The notes beneath the pieces were generated by a model. It was not told the DNA's origin. It did no database searches and saw only the letters and a program-made list of their open reading frames with translations. Both the position numbers and the translations under genes were made by a program. Below are positions 1-10,217 of a DNA stretch of 64,000 bases, piece after piece (the first letter of the stretch is position 1; each line of letters opens with the position of its first letter). Location of the stretch: NCBI RefSeq assembly GCF_018294505.1, contig NC_057809.1, positions 416,257,485 to 416,321,484 of the forward strand. The letters are read 5' to 3'. Origin of the DNA: Triticum aestivum (lineage: Eukaryota > Streptophyta > Magnoliopsida > Poales > Poaceae).

Positions 1-54
1 CACCCTCACCTATTTTCTAGCCAACCCGAATCTCGAGGGCAAGATTCATCTTAA
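1..54 (+). CDS. C-terminal end of Ty3/gypsy polyprotein (partial)
   Basis: Frame 1 is open from the window edge and reads HPHLFSSQPESRGQDSS before a TAA stop at 52-54. The same ending (HPHLF, then Q, then SRG-D-S and stop just before a polypurine tract) closes the polyprotein of the complete element at 44703-58410. There it follows a chromodomain, so this is most likely the tail of a chromovirus-type pol protein. Only 17 codons are in the window, so domain content upstream is unknown. Confidence 0.75.
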   Translation, partial: HPHLFSSQPESRGQDSS

Positions 55-66
55 GGGGGGTAGGTT
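53..66 (+). promoter_or_regulatory. Polypurine tract of the gypsy element ending at 2695
   Basis: A purine run (AAGGGGGGTAGG plus a short T stretch) overlaps the pol stop and directly precedes the TG that opens the LTR. This is the expected position of the plus-strand priming site in LTR retrotransposons. Confidence 0.75.
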
Positions 67-2695
67 TGTAACATCCCAAATTTTCAATTTGGAATGTTAT
101 ACCTTAGATCATCATTGCATATCATATTTTATTTTGCCTTTGGTTTGATCCTAGAAATTTCTACGCAACTCAAGGACCCACGGAGAGAGTTGGGAAATTC
201 TTTATTTTCATATTTGAGTTTTCTCAAATTTTGAGAATAGGATCATTTGATTTAAATTATTTTATCATCAATTATTTCTATTACAAAATATGAGAGAGGG
301 AATAAAATGACTTTCCCAAAATAAAGAAATATTGAGGATCTAATAATAAAATCAAATAAGATTTTATTTCGTAGTTTTTCGTTATTTTATTTGAATTTGG
401 GAAAAATGTGCGTTTTTCGAAATTGCATTTAGGCCCCAAATAAATGTTCACCCTGTGCGGCTTGATTTTAGAAGCCCGGGAAAATTTATTTCGGGATTTT
501 TGGAGTCCGTTTAGTATTTCTTTTTATTTTTCTTCTGCGCATAATTATTTTAAAAAAACCGCACCGACCTACGGGCCGTGTCCGACTAGGAATCCGGCCC
601 TACTAGCCTTTATAAGCCGGCCCACCCCCGGGCCGAAACCCTAGCCCCAGCCCCGCCCGAGCCGCCGCCGCCGCCCGCTCGCGCCGCCGCCGCTGTCGCC
701 GCCGCCGCCCCGCCGCGCCGCCGCCGCTGCCACCGCCGCCGCCCGCCGCACCGTCGCCGGAGCCGGACGCCGCCGCCGCCGACCCACCGCCCGAGGTTCG
801 CCTCACCTTGAAATCCGCGTCGCCGTTTTTTTTGAAAAACCGTTCAGTTTTTCCGTCGGTTTTCATCGGTTTTTTTAGTTTCGGTTTTTTTAATAGATCA
901 GTTTTTCCGATTTATCTAATTAGTGAGCGTTCCTCCATTCATTCGTTCTAGCGAACGTTCGTCGTTTTTCTTTTTCTCGGATTAAATCCGCGATTTTTCT
1001 GATCGCGATTTCTGATCCGATTTTCGTTTTAGTATAACTTTTCGCTCGTTTATCGGAATCAGGCGATTCAAGCGCCTGGAGTTTCGTCTCAAAACCCTCT
1101 ATCTGTTTAACCAACTTAAACAAGTTTTTGCTACTGTGAAAATTGCCTTAGATCCAGATTAGTAGAACAAAGTTGTTTTCTTTCCCCGTTTGACTTTCGT
1201 TGCTTCGTTTGATTTGATTCTTTTTGCAAACCGGAGTTCTTAAGTTGAACTTTCTGGTTAGATCTCTTATTTGAATTTTACCTGTGCATTAGATGAGTAC
1301 TTATTGTATGCTTGTTTGTTTGTCTGTGATAGAATACCCAGAGTGCGCCGCCTGTTACTTCGAATCTCTAGGTTTCGCGGATCATCAGCAAGGCAAGTAA
1401 CACTTTGATCATACCTTTTCTACTACCCAGTTTATTGCATTAGATCAATCCTCACACATTGCATGCTTAGGATCTAATTAAATTGTGGGATGGGAAGTAG
1501 TTGAGGTAGTACCTATTACCTGTTATATTATCAAACCTTTGGGAGTTACTTCTACGTTTGCCATTATGCTATGCTATGCTAGTAGACGTGGATGGGGTTT
1601 TGAGAGTATTCATGACAAATGTGAGATTGTTAATTAATGGTTTACTTAAGGTGGCAACTTAAACACACATCTGGGTGGATTGAGGCACCTGGTTATTCCA
1701 GGATTGCCTGTCTAGGCACCTGGGTAGACCAGGATTGCCTGTTTTTTTATGGACCGCCACCCAGGCTCGAAGGGATCATAAGATTATTCATATTAGAAAC
1801 TTCCGTGTGCAGCCACAAGATATTATGGGCTCTAGCATAGTTGATTAAGTCGTGCAAACTCTTACAGGGTAGACTAGCAGATGTAGGGGAAAGTAGGTGT
1901 AACGGTCTATCCATCGTAAGGTGCTAGCGCTTCTGAAAGACTATGTCTCGGTCATCCATCTTCTCAAACACCATGTAGTGCGAGAAACCAAACGGAGGCG
2001 ACCGAGTCTTGTGGGGAAAAGTGCGCAAACCTCTGCAGAGTGTAATAAACTAATCATGATTAGCCGTGTCCCCGGTTATGGACATCTTGAGTATCTAGTA
2101 CCTGGATTATCATGTGAATCTCAACATGTTACTCCAAACTAATTTTGTTGGGTTTTGTAATGATGATGCTTAATTGGGATTGAGAATGCTGTCAACCATT
2201 CTCAATGTTTAACAACTACCATGATAGTTAAATAAATTTATTCCTTTGTAGTAGGGAAAAACTGGCTTTACGCAAAACCGTAACCATAGAGCTTTCCACC
2301 AGCCAAATATGCATATAGTATAGCTGTTTCATTCCATTACTCTCTATGTGTTACCTTGCCAGCATATTCCATGTGCTGACCCGTTTCGGGCTGCAACGTT
2401 AATGTTGCAGACTTTTCAGACGACGATTAAGGAGTTTTTAGGTCGTGGTTCTATACTCAGTGATGCCGTTGGAGTTGATGGACTCACTTATCTTCCAAGC
2501 CTTCAGCTGTTATCGTTATTAGATGGCCTTAAGCCATATTTATTGTAATAAGTTCTCTCTTGAGACACTCAATGTAATAAGTGTGCGATTGCAACTCTGT
2601 TATAAATCCTCCGAGTACTGTGTGGTGTCAGCATTACTGATCCAGGGATGACACCGGATCACAGAGATCAGACTGTTTGAGGTCTGGTCGCTACA
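67..2695 (+). repeat. 3' LTR of a chromovirus-type gypsy element (family 1)
   Basis: Begins TGTAACATCCC and ends GGTCGCTACA, a TG...CA pair. The same ends recur in three solo LTRs in this window (10218-12960, 19926-22671, and 40739-43774 inverted). The left edge follows a polypurine tract and pol tail, so this is the 3' LTR of an element whose body lies left of the window. The 5 bp after it (AAGAG) would be one TSD copy, but its partner is outside the window. A G+C-rich block near 640-800 gives low-complexity Ala/Gly/Arg reading frames that I do not regard as genes. Confidence 0.88.
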
Positions 2696-2835
2696 AAGAG
2701 TGCCAAGAGTTTGATCATTTGCTGACGCCTTTGACCTCCACCATTCCAGAGAACAACTCATCGGCAAGGATTTCAACTGATGAGCCCATCTGCACTGAGG
2801 ACATGCCGGCAAGCAGCCAAGCGATGGCAACAAAT
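2696..2835. other. 140 bp between the LTR and the CACTA element, possible old coding fragment
   Basis: This short piece is not LTR and precedes the CACTA terminus. On the plus strand it is open throughout, reading KECQEFDHLLTPLTSTIPEN and onwards without a stop. It may be a scrap of an older gene or transposon exon into which both neighbours inserted. I do not recognise it, and the minus strand is also open, so coding status is uncertain. Confidence 0.3.
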
Positions 2836-4010
2836 CACTACAAAAAAAGACACTTCCGTGATGATACGTGTTTGTCACAGTAGGTCACGTTTTCTGTCAT
2901 GCATGTACATCCATGACGATTTTATGACAGAATCAAGATAGTCATACTTGTGCTGTCATAAAAGTGTTCCATGACATTACCAAAATTATCATCACAGAAG
3001 TGTCCACTTCCATGACGATAAATCGCGCGTCATAGAGTGCTTTCGTCAAGGGTGACCGACACATGGCATCCACCGTAACGGGTCGCCGTTAAGCTATCGG
3101 GTCCGGTTTTGGATCCGATAACCCGCTAACAGCCCGGACCAATGAGGATTTTCCACGTGTAAAATTCTCATTGGCCGGAGGAAACACGTGTTGTCTCACC
3201 GTTGGGACAGATGCCATCCATTCATTGGACAGGAGGCGCCTATGATACGTCGACATGTGGCACGGCCCAACAGAGGGCCATTCCGGTGAAAAGGCTGGCC
3301 TATTTGACTTGGTCAAAAGGTAACGGGCCGGCCCATGGAAAGCCTATTCCTATATAGCCCATTTACGCCCGCTAACTCACGGCCCGTTACGACCTATCGG
3401 AATTAATCCCAGTAGCTTCATCTGGGTCGTCCAATATGATTCCAACCTGTTGTAATTTCCGGCCCATGTATGGCCCATGATGTCTTTCGGCCCATACGAG
3501 GCCATTTGTAACTCTTGGCCCATTGACGGCCCGCAATGAATGGTGTACCCCTTTATACCCATTAACGGCCCATTATTCATTTGGGCTGTTTCCAACCCGT
3601 GTTATCTTTTGGCCTTCTCAGGGCCCATTTATTCTTGGGCTCATTTCCAGCATTCAGTTACTTACGGCCCAAACCTTTTCTGCTTGTGAGCCAAATTCAG
3701 CCCGTGGTTACAATCGACCCATTTGCAGCCCATTAATCCGTTGGGCCGTTTTCATAGCATCGTCCAATACGGCCGATTAACGACGGCCCGTAATTGTCGG
3801 CCCATCAACGGACGATTCCAAACAGCCCGTTTACGGCCCATAATGCGGTATGTTATTGGCCCATGTTTGTCCTATCGATCATACGACACGTAGAAGGCCC
3901 ATTGATGCTACAGCCCGTAGAAGGCCCATTGTTTCTATGGCCCGTAGAAGGCCCATTGTTTCTACGGCCCGTAGGAGGCCCACGGTAACTATAGTAAATA
4001 TGTAGCCCAT
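2836..4010. repeat. CACTA subterminal repeat region rich in GGCCCA/GGCCCG
   Basis: The first 200 bp hold scattered direct and inverted copies of short motifs such as CATGAC and GTCAT. From about 3250 to 4000 there are roughly two dozen copies of GGCCCA or GGCCCG, mostly in the same orientation. In the CACTA superfamily, clustered subterminal motifs bind the element's TNP1-like protein. This array is a plausible equivalent, though that is inference. No gene is seen here. Confidence 0.6.
3889..3985 (+). repeat. Short tandem repeat, about 27 bp unit, inside the CACTA end
   Basis: Three near-identical units and one partial unit built on CGTAGAAGGCCCATTG followed by T-rich sequence and GGC. Each unit carries the GGCCCA motif seen across the subterminal region, so the array looks like a local amplification of the binding-site-like motif. 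Confidence 0.7.
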
Positions 4011-4312
4011 GGTTATTGTGGACTAGTTTTTAAAAATAGGTTATTGCGGACACTAGCAAACCGTGGAAAAAGAACTGCACTGACTACAAGCAAACAATAA
4101 ACAAGAAAACAAGGAACTAAATAAGCAAGCAACTTACACTAGGCTATCACAAATATTACACATATTACATCCACTGGGCATCAAAGTTTGCTACCAGCGC
4201 AAATATAGGGAACAAAGCAACATATCACATATACTGGTCATCAAAGTTGGCGACCAATGCAAATAAACGCCATAGCAAAACAAGTCCAGAACTGAAACCA
4301 CTTCAGAAGAGC

Positions 4313-4739
4313 TCAAGAAACAATATCCTGGGTACCCATAATGATGGCAAGATGCTTAGCAAGCTTATTAACTTTCTCTTGTTTGGCGCTTAAATCCTCC
4401 AGCGCTTGCTGTTGCACAAGAAAGTATGCATCTGAATTCTGTAGGGACTTCCTCAGTCCTTCGGCTTCTTGCCGCAGCACAAATGACTGATGCCTTTCAG
4501 CTTGTAGCTGAGACTGAAGAAGTCGAAGTGATTCAGGCAGCGAGGTCGAAGAGCTTGTGCCAGCGGTACTGGCCAGTAACTCGAGCACTACATCAACGCA
4601 GGACTGTGGGGTTTTCTCACTGTCTACAACATCGTTTTTATCACCTTTCTTGGAGACCAATAGGGTTGTCTCACTATCTTGAACCTTATCTGCATTACTT
4701 TCTCTACCATTTCATAGTGCAGTGCTCTTCTCCAATATT
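4313..4739 (-). pseudogene. Last exon of CACTA TNP1-like gene (decayed)
   Basis: Minus-strand exon. A CAG acceptor is visible at 4742-4740 and a TGA stop at 4315-4313. The uninterrupted part (115 codons from an internal Met) ends in ALEDLSAKQEKVNKLAKHLA, a heptad-like, leucine-rich, highly charged stretch typical of the coiled-coil C-terminus of the second CACTA protein in grasses. Such proteins bind subterminal repeats and assist transposition; that role is family knowledge, not shown here. The phase joins with the exon ending at 5124 to give QRILEK. An in-frame TGA at 4714-4712 truncates the exon, so the gene is broken. Confidence 0.6.
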
Positions 4740-5123
4740 CTGTTTGCATATACAAGAGAAACAAGCAGACACATCACATGTTTAGCATGTAGTATACGAA
4801 ACTCATTTTGGTAAACCGGTTCAGTAGTAAGGTGGATAGGATAACAACATGAAACAAACATATATCTATGTACTATGGTCACTGTATTGTCCATATCATT
4901 CTAGTTTATGTTGCCAAATCAAGATAGAGACACAGTTCAACTCATATATTTTGAAGACACATCAGCATAGACAGAATATAAGTGTGAGAAACTACACAAC
5001 TTTGGCAACACTTGTAATGTGCATCACATGAGAACATAATTGTTTATACAACTGCAACTAAAATCAACATAGAGCAAGAAGTTAGAACAGCAATCCAGTT
5101 AAAGAAACAAGTTTAAAACATAC

Positions 5124-5599
5124 CTATTGCGCCATTGGAGTTTCAATTGGATCCTTCATATTCGAAAGTAGTTGGTATGAGTAAATACAGTGATGCAGCA
5201 GCAAAGGAGTATGGACCATAGCTATGGAATCTGACCTGAGAATAGTTGATCTTCTACTTTAAACGTGGAGCTTGGGTTCACTATGGTGGTCTTCGTGCTT
5301 TGGGCACTGCAGTTGCTTTACAAACTGCTCATGTGGGGGTACTCTATGGTGGAGATGGTGCTTTGTCAACTAGAAGTGGGTTACTATCCGCTGGGGTTGG
5401 GGTTAGATGGGTTGTAGCTGGTTCTCTTCCCAACGGTCTAAGTGTGTAATCTAGAAGAGTCTCGATTATGTGTGGTGGGGCAAGTTTGTGGGCTAGTCCG
5501 ACCATGGTTCTATCTGCATCGACGGGTAGCACTGTCTTTTGTGAAGAACGGGTTTTTGCTCCCTTAGATACTGCTATCACCCCCTCCAATTCAAATGGC
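5124..5599 (-). pseudogene. Penultimate exon(s) of CACTA TNP1-like gene (decayed)
   Basis: Follows a CAG acceptor at 5602-5600 and opens PFELEGVIAVSKGAKTRSSQ. The frame stays open for about 85 codons, to DKAPSPP, and then meets stops. The right-hand part reads MKDPIETPMAQ and ends at a GTATG donor (5123 downward) whose phase fits the last exon. The start is clearly paralogous to the exon at 25725-25590 (PFE, then K-KT-SS, P, A, MV), so the gene contains an internal exon duplication. One or more frame breaks lie between about 5345 and 5200, and this stretch could also be two exons. Confidence 0.5.
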
Positions 5600-5639
5600 T
5601 GATAAACAACAAAACAAATTGAACATACAGACATTGTAT

Positions 5640-6060
5640 GATAGACAGATGTGGTAATTCACATATATGTTGTCTAAGCAAAGAGGACAGCATGACACAA
5701 TTTCACATATATGATGCCTAACTAAACATGATAGCATGACATAGTTTCAGATATATGATGGATAACATAACAGGATATAATGGCATAATTCAACATATGA
5801 TGAGTATCTAAACATGATGACATGAAAAAACTGTATGATGTCTTTCTAAAATAGGTTGGGATGAAATAATTCACATAAATGTTGTCTAAGTATACAGGAT
5901 GGCATGATATAATTAACATAATTGATTCATATACTAAGCAGCTGGCACTCACATGTATGATCTCTAAACTAAGCAGATGGAATTCAATATTGTGCATATG
6001 ATGTCTAAACTAAGCAATGCAAGACACCATATGCATGATATGAGAAATATAAACATTGAA
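5640..6060. repeat. Degenerate tandem repeats in a CACTA intron
   Basis: About eight imperfect units of roughly 45-55 bp, each resembling TTCACATATATGATGTCTAA followed by AGCA or AACATGRCATG. The same motif recurs in the next intron upstream (about 25795-25895). The repeats lie between two paralogous exons, so exon and intron were probably duplicated together. Confidence 0.6.
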
Positions 6061-6075
6061 ACTTAGAGCATACAC

Positions 6076-6094
6076 CTCAGCTGGGATATAGGAC
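6076..6094 (-). pseudogene. 3' end of the CACTA exon cut by the gypsy array
   Basis: On the minus strand this piece continues the exon at 25725-25590 (…TDDQS then YIPAE) and ends at a GTGTATG splice donor. Bases 6090-6094 (AGGAC) are the left copy of the target-site duplication, so the exon was contiguous before the retroelement landed. Confidence 0.65.
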
Positions 6095-7649
6095 TGGTAC
6101 GTCTCCAACGTATCTATAATTTATGAAGTATTCATGCTATTATATTATCAACCTTGGATGTTGTATGTGCATTTATATGCTGTTTTATATGATTTTTGGG
6201 ACTAAACTATTAACCTAGTGCCCAGTGCCAGTTTCTATTTTTTCCTTGTTTTTGAGTTTTACGGAAAAGGAATATCAAACGGAGTCCAATTGACGTGCCA
6301 ATTTTTGACAATTTTTTATGGACCAAAAGAAGACCCCGGAGTAAAAAAGATGGGCCAGGAGAGTCCCAGGGCGTCCACGAGGGTGGGGGCGCACCCACCC
6401 CCAAGCGCGTGGGCCTGCCTCGTGGACGCCTCGGGCACCTCCTTGACGTCAGACCGACGCCAAAAATTCCTATAAATATAGAACCCTCGGAAAATTAACG
6501 TAGATCGGGAGTTTCGCCGCCAGAAACCTCCGTAGCCACCGAAAACCAATCTAGGCCCTCTCTGGCACCCTGCCGGAGGGGGCCATCATCACCGGAGGTC
6601 ATGGAGGAGGATCCCGGATGGGCCATCATCACCATGAAGGCCAAGGACCAGAGGGAGAACCTCTCCCCATCTAGGGGGAGGCCATGGAGGAGGAAGCATA
6701 AGGGGGAGAACCTCTCCTCCTCTCTCTCGGTGGCACCGGAGTGCCATCGGGAGGGGAATCATCACCGCGGTGAGCGTCTTCATCAACATCACCATCATCA
6801 TCACCATCCTCATCTCTTTTACGCGGTCCACTCTCCCGCATCCTATTGTAATCCCTACTTGAACATGGTGCTTTATGCCACATATTATGATACAACGATG
6901 TGTTGCCATCCTACGATGTTTTGAGTAGTTATCCTTTGTCCTTGGGTTGATTGATGATCTAGACTAGTATGAGTTGTATGTTTTACTTTGGTGATGTCCT
7001 ATGGTGCCCTCCGTGTCGCACAAGCGTGAGGGATTCCCGCTGTAGGGTTTTGCAATACGTTTATGATTCACTTATAGTGGGTTGCGTGAGTGACTGAAAC
7101 ACAAACCCGAGTAAGGGGGTTGTTGCGTATGGGATAAAGAGGACTTGATGCTTTAATGCTATGGTTGGGTTTTACCTTAATGATCTTTAGTAGTTGCGGA
7201 TGCTTGCTAGAGTTCCAATCATAAGTGCATATGATCCAAGTAGATAAAGTATGTTAGCTTATGCCTCTCCCTCATATGAAACTGCAATAGTGATTACCGG
7301 TGTTGTTAACAATTGCCTAGGACAATTCCGCACATCGATCCACCATTATTCCACACTCATTATTGATGATATTTAGTAATATATTCTAACTTTATGATAA
7401 CAACACCTACTTTTATATTTTAGCTCTCCAATATCATACAAAGTTATCCTCTTCATACCCACATCATAGTTTTATTTCTCGTTGCTAGTTGGAAGCAAAC
7501 GTTCGGTGTACGTACAGTCGTATCAGTGTAAGGTAGGGCTTGAGAGAATATTAATCTTACCTTTAGCTCCTTGTGGGTTCGACACTCGATACTTATCACT
7601 TCCACCTTTTGAAATTGCTACGATGATTCCTTGCACTTGGGGATTATCA
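6095..7649 (+). repeat. LTR 1 (left) of the tandem array
   Basis: Starts TGGTACGTCTCCAACG, where the other copies have TGATACG or CGAGACG, and ends TTGGGGATTATCA. A TATA-like CCTATAAATATAG at about 6469 suggests a promoter. An in-frame His run (around 6780-6815) comes from a CATCAT microsatellite and is not treated as protein. This LTR carries many private base changes relative to the other two. Confidence 0.9.
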
Positions 7650-7659
7650 AGCTCTTTTC

Positions 7660-7677
7660 TGGCGCCGTTGCCGGGGA
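7660..7677 (+). promoter_or_regulatory. Primer-binding site, tRNA-Asp type
   Basis: TGGCGCCGTTGCCGGGGA lies 10 bp after the LTR end. It matches the site complementary to the 3' end of tRNA-Asp that is used by several plant gypsy lineages (known for Athila-type elements). Confidence 0.85.
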
Positions 7678-8515
7678 GCAATAGCGTGGGGTTGATATTC
7701 TCGTGTATGCTTGTTTGCTTTCTTCACTAAGTAGATTTTGTTTTTCCTTTTTGTTCCTGTTTAGTTGTGAGTGAAACATACAAATAAATTTAAAAGAATG
7801 AAAGTACAAAAAAAAATTACTTGCCTCTCATGCCTAAAAAGTTTTTCGAAAAGAGAAGTGATTGGAAAGTTATGCATTGAAGAAGTGAGGGTCAACCTTG
7901 AGCACTCGTGTTCATGCTCACGGAAACAATGTAGAATTTTTCATGGAAGTTTCTCTGTAAATAATTATCCATTTATATATATCCATTGTATTATAAAAAG
8001 AATGTGCCAAGCTTTGGTTTTAGGATGATTAGATTGCTTGTTTACTATGTGCAGAACAAAAAATAGAAACTTTTGCTGTAGCGCGTGATTTTACATTATT
8101 TTTACTGGAACATCAAATGGGTCTAAAGCTTTTTGCACATTACTTGTGAATAATTTTTTCAAATTTTCAAATTTATTTCGTAATTTTTGGAGTTACAGAA
8201 GTTTACTAAACCTTCAGATTACTACATACTATCCTGTTTTAGACAGATTCTGTTTTTCATGTGTTGTTTGCTTATTTTGATGAATCTATGGGTAGTATCG
8301 GGGGGGGGGGGGGTATGAACCATGGTGAAGTTGGAATACAATAGATAGTTTTAATATGAAATTGGAATGAGTTTGCAACAGTACCTAAAGGTAGTGATTT
8401 GTTTATTATACTAACGGATCTCACAAAGTTTTTGTTGAAGTTTTTTTGTGGATGAAGTCTTCGAAGAACGAGGAGTTACCGATGTGAGAAGAATAAAGAG
8501 AGGCAAGAGCTCAAG

Positions 8516-8598
8516 CTTGGGGATGCCCAATGCACCCCAAGTAAATATTCTAAGGATACTCAAGAATCTAAGCTTGGGGATGCCCCGGTTGGCATCCC
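8516..8598 (+). repeat. Paired hairpins built on the polypurine-like motif (copy 1, cluster 1)
   Basis: Hairpin one (8516-8541) pairs CTTGGGG with CCCCAAG. Hairpin two (8577-8598) pairs GGGATGCC with GGCATCCC. Both begin with the motif AGCTTGGGGATGC that also forms the polypurine tract before the 3' LTR. Confidence 0.75.
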
Positions 8599-8954
8599 AT
8601 CTTTCTTCTTCAACAATTATCGGTATACCTCAGTTTTTGTTTTGTTCACATGATTTGTGTTCTTTGTGTTTTTCTTTTTATTTAAGAACCATGCTAGTAT
8701 GATATAGCACTTCATTAGTTTATAGAATGCTTCATGTGCTTCACTTATATCTTTTAAGTATGATCTTATAGAATTGCTCTTTGTGCTTCACTTAAATCTT
8801 TTGTGTATGGTTTTATAGAATGCTTCATGTACTTCACTTATATATTTTGAGCTTGGATATGGGTTAGTTTATATTAATTGTATAATGCTCCATGAACTTC
8901 ACTTATATATTTTGGAGTATGAATAATACTATCATCTAAAGCGGGTTTGGAAGA

Positions 8955-9269
8955 GTGTCAGCTTTAGGAACTAGTGATCCCGCCATTACGAATGAGGAGA
9001 ATTTTGCTTATGTGGAGAGTAGTAAAATTTCTATGCTCGTAAATCATGAAAAGAATGCTTTATATGATGGTAATATTGTTGAACTCATTCATGATGCTAC
9101 TGAAAATTATTATGAGGGAGGAATATATGCTTGTAAGAGTTGCAATAATATCAAGTTTCCTCTCTATGTGCTTAAAGTTTTGAAGTTATACTTGTTTTGC
9201 CTTCCTATGCTAATTGATTCTTGTTCCTATAAATTGTGTGCTCACAAAATCCCTAGGCATAGGAAGTAG
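8955..9269 (+). CDS. Unrecognised 104-codon open frame in internal region 1
   Basis: The frame opens at a GTG (no ATG at its upstream end) and reads through a central IVELIHDATENYYEGGIYAC to a TAG. A near-identical frame sits at 18617-18931 in copy 2. The two differ at six bases, five of them amino-acid changing, which gives no sign of purifying selection since the duplication. The frame could be a relic of gag or of another element protein. I do not recognise a domain and doubt that it is translated. Confidence 0.25.
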   Translation: MSALGTSDPAITNEENFAYVESSKISMLVNHEKNALYDGNIVELIHDATENYYEGGIYACKSCNNIKFPLYVLKVLKLYLFCLPMLIDSCSYKLCAHKIPRHRK

Positions 9270-9949
9270 GTTAGGTTTAAATGTGCTAGTCATATTCTTC
9301 ATAGATGCTCTCTTTATGTTTCAATTCTTATCTTTTATGTGAGCATCATTGAAATCATCATGCCTAGCTAAAAGACATTAAAGAAAAGCGCTTGTTGGGA
9401 GACAACCCAATAGTTACCCTTGCTGTTTTTGTGTGTTTACATGATTAAGCTACTGTAGTAATCATGTTTTATAGCTTTTGTTTCAATAAAGTGCCAAGTA
9501 AGACCTTTGGGAAGACTTGGGTGAAAGTTAATGTGATCTTGCTGTAAAAAAACAGAAACTTTGCGCTCACGAGATTAGATGCCTTTTTTACAGAAGAGTG
9601 CTTTGGTGCTGATTGTTTTTGCAGAAGATTAATAGACAAATTCCTCACGTCCACCAATTTATTTCATAATTTTTTGAGTGGCAGAAGTATGGTTAGTGTT
9701 CAGATCATTAAAGACTGTTCTGTTTCTATGACTTATATTGCTCAATATAAACTGTAGAAATGATATGGTACAGTAGGCATTGTGTGAGAACAATTATGAA
9801 CCTTGTATTTGATAGTACCAAAGTGAATGGTTCACTCTTTGTCATACTAACCTATCTCACGAAGTTCCGTTAAGTTTTGTGTGATTGAAGTTTTCAAGCT
9901 TTGGGTGAGATATCTATATGAGGAGAATAAGGAGTGGAAAGACCCTAAG

Positions 9950-10032
9950 CTTGGGGATGCCCAAGGCACCCCAAGGTAATATTCAAGGAATATCAAGCAC
10001 CTAAGCTTGGGGATACCCCGGAAGGCATCCCC
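9950..10032 (+). repeat. Paired hairpins (copy 1, cluster 2)
   Basis: Hairpin 9950-9975 pairs CTTGGGG with CCCCAAG around GCC/GGC. Hairpin 10009-10032 pairs GGGGATACC with GGCATCCCC, with one mismatch. The order and spacing match cluster 1. Confidence 0.75.
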
Positions 10033-10217
10033 TCTTTCGTCTTCAAAACTATCGGTATACCTTACTCGGAGCTATATTTTTATTCGTCACATGATATGTG
10101 TTTTGCTTGGAGCGTATTTTCAATTTTACTTTCTGTTTGAATAAAATCATTGGATCTGAATTATTAAATGAAAAAGAATCCTCCCATGGCTAGTTAACTA
10201 TTTGACTACTCAGTGTC

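Noticed and set aside
603..866. Ala/Gly/Arg-rich minus-strand frame (and similar frames at 10653-10952, 20267-20803, 32508-33371, 45474-46400, 55165-56085, 59877-60790)
   Set aside because: All sit in G+C-rich blocks of LTRs, overlap one another on both strands, and have no domain. They follow from base composition.
6601..6924. Frames with His runs in the array LTRs (also 14982-15173 and 24596-24874)
   Set aside because: The His run is a CATCAT microsatellite that varies in length between LTR copies, and the frames differ in end points. Not genes.
8300..8313. 14-base G run (also 58512-58525) as a possible regulatory or G4 element
   Set aside because: A single homopolymer, shorter in the duplicated copy (6 G near 17967), so slippage or assembly noise is more likely.
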